Part shown: positions 1 through 6,916 of the stretch, one piece after another | How the letters are laid out: the number at the start of each line of letters is the position of its first letter | Position numbering within the stretch: position 1 is the first letter of the stretch | Source of the DNA: JAJYSO01 sp964586655 | GTDB taxonomy: Bacteria; Bacteroidota; Bacteroidia; Flavobacteriales; Flavobacteriaceae | NCBI GenBank assembly: GCA_964586655.1 | Contig: CAZPGY010000014.1 | Location: forward strand, 1 to 64,000 | Length of the DNA: 64,000 nt | Reading direction: 5' to 3' | Made by a program: the position numbers and the translations under genes | The notes under the pieces: model-generated | What the model saw: the letters and a program-made list of their open reading frames with translations, nothing else | Told to the model about the DNA's origin: nothing | Database searches by the model: none

Positions 1-245
1 TGTTTTTGATGTTTACTATTCAATTTTTAGTCAACCTATTTTAGGACGGGACAGAATGGTATTCATTTTATAACGACCCCTCCAGATTCAACATGAAAAC
101 AGTTATCTGAAATCAATTTATAATTCATTTGACACAACACCCCTAACAAGATTTTTCACGCTTTTATTGAATTTTAGAATAACTGACCGGTATCAAATGT
201 TTACGCTACAAAGAGCAATAAAAATCCGCTACGATAAGCAAGGCG

Positions 246-527
246 TTAATCGTCAGCATAATGCCCCATTGCCGAAACCACGGTAACCACTACTTTGTGG
301 CCGTCAATACTGTAAATCATACGATCCTTTTTATTGATACGTCTTGACCAATAGCCGGATAGGTTGTGTTTTAGCTTCTCGGGCTTGCCGATTCCCTTAG
401 TAGGATGATCGCTCAAGTCAATAAGTATCTTTTTAATTTTTTTGATACTTTTCTTATCTCCCGACTTCCGGTGTATCTTAATATCTTTATTCGCCTCTTT
501 AGCAATTATAACCCTAAACTTCCCCAT
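246..527 (-). CDS. Txe/YoeB-type mRNA interferase toxin
   Basis: This 93-residue protein resembles the RelE/YoeB ribosome-dependent endoribonuclease toxins, which cleave mRNA in the ribosomal A site. The family features are visible: a basic helical first half, a PEKLK segment around residues 49-53, the SRRINKKDRMIY strand with the conserved Arg, and the C-terminal GHY motif at residues 88-90. The start overlaps the end of the upstream DUF2683 antitoxin gene by 22 bp on the same strand, the usual antitoxin-first arrangement. The length fits the family (about 85-90 residues). The assignment is confident; activity is inferred. Confidence 0.88.
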   Translation of the reverse strand: MGKFRVIIAKEANKDIKIHRKSGDKKSIKKIKKILIDLSDHPTKGIGKPEKLKHNLSGYWSRRINKKDRMIYSIDGHKVVVTVVSAMGHYADD

Positions 528-739
528 ACATCATTGGTATCTAAAACGGTATATTCTCCTTTTTTTACTTGTTTTTCAGCTCGTCTTATTTTTTTTACAA
601 ATTCAGGGTTGTAGGGACTTTTAGTTTTGGGTTTAGCTAAGCCTTTTTCTTTGACTTCTACAAAAGGAAGGGTTTTTAGGTACTTAAAAAACGCCTTGGC
701 CGGCTTGGTGCGCATGTCTATTTTTATGGTGACTTCCAT
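506..739 (-). CDS. DUF2683-type antitoxin of the YoeB pair
   Basis: This is a 77-residue basic protein beginning MEVTIKIDMRTKPAK. It matches the short DUF2683-type partners that precede YoeB-like toxins in Bacteroidota, and presumably neutralises the toxin and autoregulates the operon. The open frame runs upstream to 805, but the ATG at 739 is preferred: the family N-terminus begins there and a promoter-like TATCTTTG box (761-768) lies inside the longer frame. The last 22 bp overlap the toxin gene, suggesting translational coupling. The C-terminal part (from about residue 40, NPEFVKKIRRAEKQ onward) would be the toxin-wrapping segment by analogy with other antitoxins. Confidence 0.8.
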   Translation of the reverse strand: MEVTIKIDMRTKPAKAFFKYLKTLPFVEVKEKGLAKPKTKSPYNPEFVKKIRRAEKQVKKGEYTVLDTNDVWGSLGL

Positions 740-1193
740 AACGTTAGTAGTTTTATAGTACAAAGATAAACAAAAAATACCACGATAAGCGTGTGGCGTT
801 GTCAAGTAAGTTATCTGGAATCAATCACGATGAGTTAATGCTATAAAAACATCCTATACCTTGTCTCCAAATCAACAGTTAGGCAAAACCTATATCTGTT
901 CTACCCAAAAGACCTATAAATTAGCCCGATATTAATGGGTAATACGGAAGTAATTATTGAAACAGGCCACATATTTTTCCGTGAAAATTTCAACAATCAA
1001 GGTAAAAAGTCTGTCAGGCACAGGCATGACGAGCATTTTTATACGAAAGTGATTTATAAATCATTTTGGCATTATCATTACTAAACTTATAAACTTGGTT
1101 TTTTTACAATTCAGCCATACAATATGACAACTCAATAAAATCCTTTAGTTTTACACAAACGAAAAAGCTTAGTTTCGACCTAAAATCAGTCGT
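740..1193. other. Intergenic region between TA pair and sensor kinase
   Basis: No gene is supported in these 454 bp. They must hold the divergent promoters of the toxin-antitoxin operon and the LytS-like kinase. A perfect 14-bp palindrome (TGATTTATAAATCA) lies at 1050-1063 and is a possible operator, but nothing else supports that role. Confidence 0.5.
761..768 (-). promoter_or_regulatory. Candidate -7 box of the toxin-antitoxin operon
   Basis: On the minus strand this reads TATCTTTG, an exact match to the Bacteroidota TAnnTTTG -7 consensus. It sits 22 bp upstream of the ATG at 739. No clear -33 TTTG is visible at the usual distance, so this is a candidate only. Confidence 0.45.
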
Positions 1194-2243
1194 ATGAAAA
1201 ATTTTGCCAAATCTTTTATCCTAACTGTTTTAGGGGTTACAACAATGGTCTTGCTGATTTCTTTATTGTTGGGCAACTTCCATTTTAAAGAATCTTCTCT
1301 GCTGCCCTGGTTGGGAATTGCCCTATTCTACGCGAGTGTGATCACCTTGACCAACATGTTGTTTTTTAGCGCATTGAATTACAAATTTGATTGGGAAACC
1401 CAAGCCAAGACGCGATTACTAATTGGCGGCATAGGGATGACAATCGTCAATATTATTGCTTATGCATTTTGCAGGTTTGTGGTTGGGGTCTATTTTCTTG
1501 AACGCTATTCGGCTTCTGATTTCTTTAAGCATGAAAGTATCGGTCAGTATATTTTTCCAATCATGCTCGCCTTCATCATCGCCCTGGGATTTCACGTGTT
1601 TCATTTTTACAAAACCATTCAAAACCAAAAAATCAGGCATCAAAAAATCATTGCTTCTCGAGCAGAATCACAGTTTGAGGCTTTAAAAAACCAGTTGGAT
1701 CCCCATTTTCTATTTAATAATTTGAATGTACTGACTGCCCTTATCGATGAAAATCCGGAAAAAGCACAAGATTTTACCGCTTCCTTATCTGAAGTCTACC
1801 GCTATGTGCTTAAACAAAGTAATCAAAAAATGGTAAGCCTTGCCGATGAAATGGCGTTTGCCGATATTTATATAGATTTAATTCAGCAACGATTTGGCGA
1901 AAACATTCAATTGAAGACGCAAAGCGGCTTGTGCCATCAAGGAATACAAATCGTTCCGTTATCACTGCAATTACTTTTAGAAAATGCAGTTAAGCACAAT
2001 GCAATCTCCACCGAGAATCCTTTAATCATTCAGATTACTTTAACAGCGGATTACCTTAGTGTAAAAAACAATTTATCCTTTAAAAGCCGGATAAATAAAA
2101 AATCGGGTTTAGGGTTAAAAAACATGCGTCATCGCTATGCATTATTGACCAAAAGACCAGTTAAAATATACAAATCCGAGACTCATTTCATTGTGAAAAT
2201 TCCTGTTTTCAAGGACAAAAAAATCCCAGCTCATGGAAAATAA
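1194..2243 (+). CDS. LytS/YehU-type sensor histidine kinase
   Basis: This 349-residue membrane kinase has about four hydrophobic segments in residues 7-140, a short coiled linker, and then a His_kinase domain whose phosphoacceptor motif QLDPHFLFNN places the His near residue 171. The ATP-binding part shows an N-box (LLLENAVKHN, near 260) and a G-box (GLGLKNM, near 304). It has no separate periplasmic sensor domain, so any signal is probably sensed through the membrane segments. It overlaps the following LytTR regulator by 11 bp, so the two form one translationally coupled operon. The stimulus is unknown. Confidence 0.93.
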   Translation: MKNFAKSFILTVLGVTTMVLLISLLLGNFHFKESSLLPWLGIALFYASVITLTNMLFFSALNYKFDWETQAKTRLLIGGIGMTIVNIIAYAFCRFVVGVYFLERYSASDFFKHESIGQYIFPIMLAFIIALGFHVFHFYKTIQNQKIRHQKIIASRAESQFEALKNQLDPHFLFNNLNVLTALIDENPEKAQDFTASLSEVYRYVLKQSNQKMVSLADEMAFADIYIDLIQQRFGENIQLKTQSGLCHQGIQIVPLSLQLLLENAVKHNAISTENPLIIQITLTADYLSVKNNLSFKSRINKKSGLGLKNMRHRYALLTKRPVKIYKSETHFIVKIPVFKDKKIPAHGK

Positions 2244-3018
2244 ATCGATACAAACCGTAATTGTGGAAGATGAGAAACCTGCCGCACGGCGTTTAAAACG
2301 CATGCTTGAAAAGGCAGGTTTTGCTGATATTGTCTTGTTGCACAGCGTAGCTGAGTCGGTTCAATATTTTCAAAAGCATCCCAAACCCGAACTCCTGTTT
2401 CTCGATGTGCAACTGGGAGACGGGCTTTCTTTTGATATTTTCAAACAGCTTCCCAACCTCGAGTCGGTTATGGTAATCTTCACCACCGCTTATGACCAAT
2501 ATGCTTTACAGGCTTTTGATTTAAAAAGTGTGGACTATCTGCTCAAGCCCATTGTTCAGCAAAAATTGGAAAAGGCCTTGACCAAATTTGAAGCGCTTTA
2601 TAAAAATAAAACTTCCCTTTCTTCTTCCGCTTTACAGCATTTGAAAGAAGCGATAACAGGAAGTGAAACCTCCTATCAAAATCGATTTAGCTTAAAAGTC
2701 GGCACACATTTCAAAATCTTCCGCCCTGAGGATATTGAATGTTTCTCCAGCCAACAAAAAGCAACTTACCTCAACACCCAAGACGGAAAGCGCTATCTTA
2801 TGGATAAAAGTTTAACCGAGCTAAGTCCTCGTTTACCTCCAAGGCAATTTTTTCGCATCAACCGACAGCTTATTGTCAATATAGACTTTATCAAAGACAT
2901 TGCGCAATACTCCAATAGCCGTTTAAAAATTACGCTTCCCCATTTCAACCAAACCAAATCATTAATTGTTAGTCGAGAACGCGTTAAGAAATTTAGGGCT
3001 TGGCTGGATGGAGCCTAA
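2233..3018 (+). CDS. LytTR-family response regulator
   Basis: This 261-residue regulator has an N-terminal receiver domain (about 1-125) with the acidic pocket EDE near residue 12, the phosphorylatable Asp in LLFLDVQ near residue 57, a conserved Thr in IFTTAYD and Lys in YLLKP. A C-terminal LytTR DNA-binding domain (about 150-258) contains the typical FFRINRQLIVNIDFI stretch. It overlaps the kinase gene and is the output half of the pair. Its stop codon lies inside the long palindromic terminator at 3013-3060. LytTR regulators bind direct repeats; none was identified with confidence nearby. Confidence 0.94.
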   Translation: MENKSIQTVIVEDEKPAARRLKRMLEKAGFADIVLLHSVAESVQYFQKHPKPELLFLDVQLGDGLSFDIFKQLPNLESVMVIFTTAYDQYALQAFDLKSVDYLLKPIVQQKLEKALTKFEALYKNKTSLSSSALQHLKEAITGSETSYQNRFSLKVGTHFKIFRPEDIECFSSQQKATYLNTQDGKRYLMDKSLTELSPRLPPRQFFRINRQLIVNIDFIKDIAQYSNSRLKITLPHFNQTKSLIVSRERVKKFRAWLDGA

Positions 3019-3060
3019 AAAAACCTGTAAAACTGAACAGTTTTACAGGTTTTTTTAGGC
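3013..3060. terminator. Bidirectional terminator, 23-bp perfect stem
   Basis: A perfect inverted repeat of 23 bp per arm is separated by a two-base AA spacer at 3036-3037. Each arm has a run of seven A or T, so it gives a U-tract on both strands. It serves the LytTR gene from the left (and includes its TAA stop) and the convergent DUF2141 gene, which ends at 3077. Confidence 0.9.
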
Positions 3061-3076
3061 TGTAACAGACTCCGGA

Positions 3077-3478
3077 TTATTTTATTTCAATCTTCAAGAT
3101 TTTATCAGATTTAAGCTCAAATTTTGAGGCTTCCCAGCTGGGCGGTCCCTGTAGAACCGGATTATTACTTATTCCATAAGGTTCTTGTGGACGTCCGCTC
3201 TCGTCAAAATTCAATCGACGATCGCCGTTGAGGTCTTGAAAAGCCATGACTGCATACTCCCCATCGGGGATTTCGTCAAAAGCCACCTCCACAGGATTGT
3301 GTTCTATTTTGACCGCTTTCGCATACGTTGGTACTGCACCAAAATCATCCTGTTCATATACGGCCACCATCAAAGTTCCTTCTTCTTGATTGAAACCGGT
3401 GAACTTCATTTTTAAATGATTTTGTCCTAAACACACGCCGGTAAAAAGGATCATTCCAAATAAGATTAAATGTCTCAT
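3077..3478 (-). CDS. DUF2141 secreted protein
   Basis: This 133-residue protein has an N-terminal signal peptide (MRHLILFGMILFTGVCLGQ) and a beta-rich DUF2141 domain. The typical phrases EIPDGEYAVMAFQDLNGD and EPYGISNNP are visible near residues 70-110. The family is widespread in Bacteroidota and Proteobacteria and has no settled function; the protein is probably periplasmic. It is transcribed alone, convergent with the two-component operon, and ends at the shared terminator. Confidence 0.88.
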   Translation of the reverse strand: MRHLILFGMILFTGVCLGQNHLKMKFTGFNQEEGTLMVAVYEQDDFGAVPTYAKAVKIEHNPVEVAFDEIPDGEYAVMAFQDLNGDRRLNFDESGRPQEPYGISNNPVLQGPPSWEASKFELKSDKILKIEIK

Positions 3479-3503
3479 AATAATTAGGTTTTAAAATTCA
3501 ATT

Positions 3504-3511
3504 CAAACCTA
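3504..3511 (-). promoter_or_regulatory. Candidate -7 box of DUF2141 gene
   Basis: The minus strand reads TAGGTTTG, matching TAnnTTTG, 26 bp upstream of the DUF2141 start. No good -33 element was identified. Confidence 0.4.
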
Positions 3512-3692
3512 CCGACAAACTCTTTTTCGAGCCCTCTATAGCTGACTGAACTGTCAAATAAAACCGACCAACTGTCATTATCGTCAAATCGCAGTAGATT
3601 TTTGTGCGGCATACGTCCGTTTATACAGGGGAAATTCACAACTAAAACCCGACACTACTCCATTAATATTTCGTTCATTTGCATATATTTTC

Positions 3693-4901
3693 TTGAGTTT
3701 ACCCCCGTTAAGCCACCATAATTTGAGCAAGTCATATCTTCGTAATACCGTTACATTAGTCGGTGTGGTACTTTTGGCATCTAATCTGCGTGCGCCAATA
3801 GTCTCCGTCGGGCCGGTTACTCCAGCAATTATTGCCGACTTAAACCTCTCGCCGGCAGTCATGGGACTCATCACGACCATCCCGCTATTGTGTTTTGCAT
3901 TCGGATCTGTTTTTATCCCGCGATTAGCCGGTCGATTGGGCGTAGAAAAAGCATTATTAGCCTCTGTTTTCTTGCTAATGATCGGCGTGTTTATTCGTCC
4001 TGTCAACCATTTTTTGTTTTTAGGCTCCATCCTAATCGGCTTAATGATTACCGTCGCTAATGTTTTAATGCCACCGTTTGTCAAAAAATATTTCCCCGAT
4101 AAAGCAGGACTTGTCACCGCCTTATTTTTATCAATCTCAAATATTTTTGCTGCGCTTTCTGTATTTTTCAGTGTTCAGCTGGGAAATATTGCCGATTTGG
4201 GATGGAAATCTTCTATTGGTATTTGGGGGTTTTTATCCTTGATTGCCTTACCATTCTGGTGGTATATTCTCAACCACAAAAAAACAACCAATCCCTCAAA
4301 AAGACCTGTAAAGCGTCCTCGGAAAATGTGGTCGTCGTCATTGGCTTGGCAAATATCTATTTTTATGGGCATGCAGTCTGTCATCTATTATGTTCTTTCG
4401 GCCTGGCTTCCCACCATACTGCAAAATTGGGGCATGGCTGTGGGGCCATCGGGAGCTATGGTGTTTTATATTCAACTGGCCACCATCCCCATGATGTTTG
4501 CCGGAGCATTGATGGCCGGAAAAACTAAGTATTTGCGAGCTTTTGTTTGGATAGCTTCACTCTTAATGTTTTCGGGGATTGCCTTGTTTATCATTGGAAA
4601 AACAAGCTTTGCCATAATCGCCAGTATTCTTATCGGCTTTTCTATCGGATGTGTCTTTTCTTTATCGACTATGTTTTTTGTAGTTAAAACGAATAGCGTT
4701 TCTGACGCCGCACAATTATCGGGAATGGCGCAAACTGTCGGTTATTTTATTGCCGGTTGTTTTCCACCTCTGGTCGGATATTTATTTCAACAAACCCAAT
4801 CCTGGAAACTGTCACTTTGGGTATTGCTGAGTATTCCGGTGATAATGTGCATTACCGGACTTTTGGCCGTAAAAGATCGTACCATCTCCCCCACTGATTG
4901 A
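3693..4901 (+). CDS. CynX/NimT-type MFS transporter
   Basis: This 402-residue protein has 12 predicted membrane helices in two halves joined by a basic loop (NHKKTTNPSKRPVKRPRK near 195-212). Near the N-terminus it carries ASNLRAPIVSVGPVTPAI, the signature of the CynX/NimT branch of the major facilitator superfamily (cyanate and nitroimidazole-related carriers). The substrate cannot be read from sequence. The start is uncertain: the frame opens with TTG at 3693, a second TTG lies at 3723, and no ATG occurs until residue 57, past the first helix. The gene stands alone, with the flavodoxin pair converging on it. Confidence 0.82.
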   Translation: MSLPPLSHHNLSKSYLRNTVTLVGVVLLASNLRAPIVSVGPVTPAIIADLNLSPAVMGLITTIPLLCFAFGSVFIPRLAGRLGVEKALLASVFLLMIGVFIRPVNHFLFLGSILIGLMITVANVLMPPFVKKYFPDKAGLVTALFLSISNIFAALSVFFSVQLGNIADLGWKSSIGIWGFLSLIALPFWWYILNHKKTTNPSKRPVKRPRKMWSSSLAWQISIFMGMQSVIYYVLSAWLPTILQNWGMAVGPSGAMVFYIQLATIPMMFAGALMAGKTKYLRAFVWIASLLMFSGIALFIIGKTSFAIIASILIGFSIGCVFSLSTMFFVVKTNSVSDAAQLSGMAQTVGYFIAGCFPPLVGYLFQQTQSWKLSLWVLLSIPVIMCITGLLAVKDRTISPTD

Positions 4902-5014
4902 CACTGCTTTGGTTTATCTTGTTTCTGTCCTTTCTCTCCTCGAAGTCCTACCCAACCCGTAAAAATTCAATAAAAACAAGGCTTATATCCCGTCAATACG
5001 CCGTCGAGCTGACA

Positions 5015-5464
5015 TTATTTTTCATCGGTCTTTACCAAGCTTTGCGCAAATCTCTCAATTCGTTTTTTATCGGCTTCTTTGGCATTCAATTCTATTTTAA
5101 GCACCTCGGCTCCCCGAGTGGCTCCGGTAAGTTGAAATTGTTGGTCAAAATCGTCAACCGATTTGCAGTAATACCCATAAAATTCTTCTCCCGATCCCAA
5201 GACCCCATATACCTTTCCGCTAAGGTCGAGCGCTCCCAAATCTTCATAAAATCCGACAATCTCATCCGGCAAATCTCCCGCTGAACCATAGGTGTAGGTA
5301 GCAACTACACAGATATCAACACTTTTAAATGCCTTGGCGTCTATCTGCTGACATTCCCGCACACAAACTTTCAAACCGAGTCCTTTGAAGTTTTCTGCCA
5401 AAATATGGGCTATCTCTTTAGAATTACCGGTCCAACTGGCATATACAATCAGTACTTTTCGCAT
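5015..5464 (-). CDS. Flavodoxin family protein (downstream copy)
   Basis: This is a 149-residue flavodoxin-fold protein. The FMN phosphate-binding loop is at residues 10-16 (SWTGNSK), with ATYTYGSAGDLPDE near 55-68 and GVLGSGEEFYGYYCKSVDDF near 87-106, the loops that hold the isoalloxazine ring. Flavodoxins are soluble one-electron carriers that replace ferredoxin under iron limitation. It lies 28 bp behind a paralogue on the same strand; the two share the whole fold and many motifs and clearly arose by tandem duplication. Confidence 0.92.
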   Translation of the reverse strand: MRKVLIVYASWTGNSKEIAHILAENFKGLGLKVCVRECQQIDAKAFKSVDICVVATYTYGSAGDLPDEIVGFYEDLGALDLSGKVYGVLGSGEEFYGYYCKSVDDFDQQFQLTGATRGAEVLKIELNAKEADKKRIERFAQSLVKTDEK

Positions 5465-5492
5465 GTTTTCTATTTTTTATAAACCCGAAACA

Positions 5493-5960
5493 TCAACGCC
5501 GTTTATCTCGATAGGCCTTCCATAACTCTTTGGCAAAATTCATTATTTGAACTTGATCTTCGGGGCTTTGTGCATTGAGTTCAAATTTTAAAGCTCGACT
5601 GCCGCGAGTGGCGTGGGTAGTCTGTAAACGATTTTCAAAGTAATCAACAGCTCGGCAAAAATGTTCATAAAACTCTTGTCCCGATCCCAAAACACCATAA
5701 ATTTTTCCGGTCAGATCGAGTGTAGCCAAATCTTCATAAAAATCAATCATTTCGTCCGGCAGCTCTCCATCGGTACCATAAGTATAGGTAGCTACTACGC
5801 AGATATCCTGCTCCAAAAATTCATCGGCTTCCACTTGCAAAGATTCGACCACTTCCACCGCAGCCCCCAAATCCCGAAGTTGTTGCCCAAGGTTTTCGGC
5901 AATCTCTTCGGTGTTTCCGGTTAAACTGGCAAATACAATTAAAACTTTAGGCGATTTCAT
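5493..5960 (-). CDS. Flavodoxin family protein (upstream copy)
   Basis: This 155-residue flavodoxin-like protein has the FMN phosphate loop SLTGNTE at residues 12-18, the ATYTYGTDGELPDE segment near 58-71 and GVLGSGQEFYEHFCRAVDYF near 90-109. It is the first gene of a two-gene unit with the flavodoxin ending at 5015. The pair is collinear over its whole length, so both copies look functional. Its electron donor and acceptor are not encoded nearby. Confidence 0.92.
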   Translation of the reverse strand: MKSPKVLIVFASLTGNTEEIAENLGQQLRDLGAAVEVVESLQVEADEFLEQDICVVATYTYGTDGELPDEMIDFYEDLATLDLTGKIYGVLGSGQEFYEHFCRAVDYFENRLQTTHATRGSRALKFELNAQSPEDQVQIMNFAKELWKAYRDKRR

Positions 5961-6152
5961 GATGACATCTTTATGGTCTAAAGTTCGTGAAAAATCGGGA
6001 GATTTGATAAAATAGGCCGTTAAGATTAACTTCAGAACAGTAATGGATACACTTTAAACGAAAAGCTTAAGTTCTTGTTTATTTGTTTCCGTTCCTGCTG
6101 TAGTTTAAGTATCTTGGGCTTTTAAACCTCATCGATTTTATACGCCTTTGCT

Positions 6153-6740
6153 ATGAACCAAAAAAATAGCGCAGCTTATTGGACGCAAAAATACAAACAG
6201 GGTAAAACCGGTTGGAATATTGGGCATATATCCACGCCATTAAAAGCCTATATTGACCAACTGGAAGATAAAACCCAGAAGATTCTCATTCCCGGAACCG
6301 GCAATTCTTATGAAGCAGAATATTTGTGGCGCAAAGGGTTTAAAAATGTTGATGTAGCCGATATCTCGGCATATCCTTTAAATAACTTGGCGGATCGCGT
6401 ACCCGATTTTCCCAAAAGCCACTTGCTTCACAGTGATTTTTTTGATCTTAGCGGATCCTACGATCTGATTTTTGAGCAGACTTTCTTTTGTGCATTAACT
6501 CCCCATCTCAGAGAAGATTATGTGCAAAAAATGGCTGAACTTTTAAAACCGACCGGAAAGTTAGTGGGCTTGCTCTTTAAATTTCCTTTAACCGAAGACG
6601 GCCCTCCCTATGGAGGAAACGAAAATATATATCGAAAGCTTTTTGCTTCAAAATTTAAAATAGCACTCATGGAACCGGCATACAATTCCATTCCCCCTCG
6701 TGCGGGTAGCGAATTATTTTTTCAGCTGGTAAAAAAGTAA
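6153..6740 (+). CDS. TPMT-family SAM-dependent methyltransferase
   Basis: This 195-residue class I methyltransferase belongs to the thiopurine S-methyltransferase-like family. It shows WTQKYKQGKTGWNIG near the N-terminus, the SAM-binding motif ILIPGTGNSYEAEYL near 45-59, the acidic strand end VDVADIS, and QTFFCALTPHLREDYV in the post-motif region. In bacteria such enzymes methylate thiols, selenium/tellurium compounds or halides; the true substrate is unknown. It is monocistronic, with the M1 peptidase gene following 176 bp downstream. Confidence 0.85.
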   Translation: MNQKNSAAYWTQKYKQGKTGWNIGHISTPLKAYIDQLEDKTQKILIPGTGNSYEAEYLWRKGFKNVDVADISAYPLNNLADRVPDFPKSHLLHSDFFDLSGSYDLIFEQTFFCALTPHLREDYVQKMAELLKPTGKLVGLLFKFPLTEDGPPYGGNENIYRKLFASKFKIALMEPAYNSIPPRAGSELFFQLVKK

Positions 6741-6916
6741 AATTTCTTTCAAAAAAAAGAGGTACTTCCAAAGTTTTCTTAAATTTTATAGATTGACAAG
6801 GGTAAGACTCAATTTTTTTATACATTTCCACGACAAAACTTATAATAAGTTCTCTTCGAGAAAGCCTATTTTTTTGTCGCACTTTTATGTAATCTCTCAA
6901 TAATAACTTTTTTCTT

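Noticed and set aside
1050..1063. 14-bp palindrome upstream of the sensor kinase as a LytTR operator
   Set aside because: LytTR regulators bind direct repeats rather than palindromes, and no second site is visible.
4898..5284. 128-codon plus-strand frame next to the MFS gene
   Set aside because: It is antisense to the flavodoxin gene at 5015-5464 and has no homology features.
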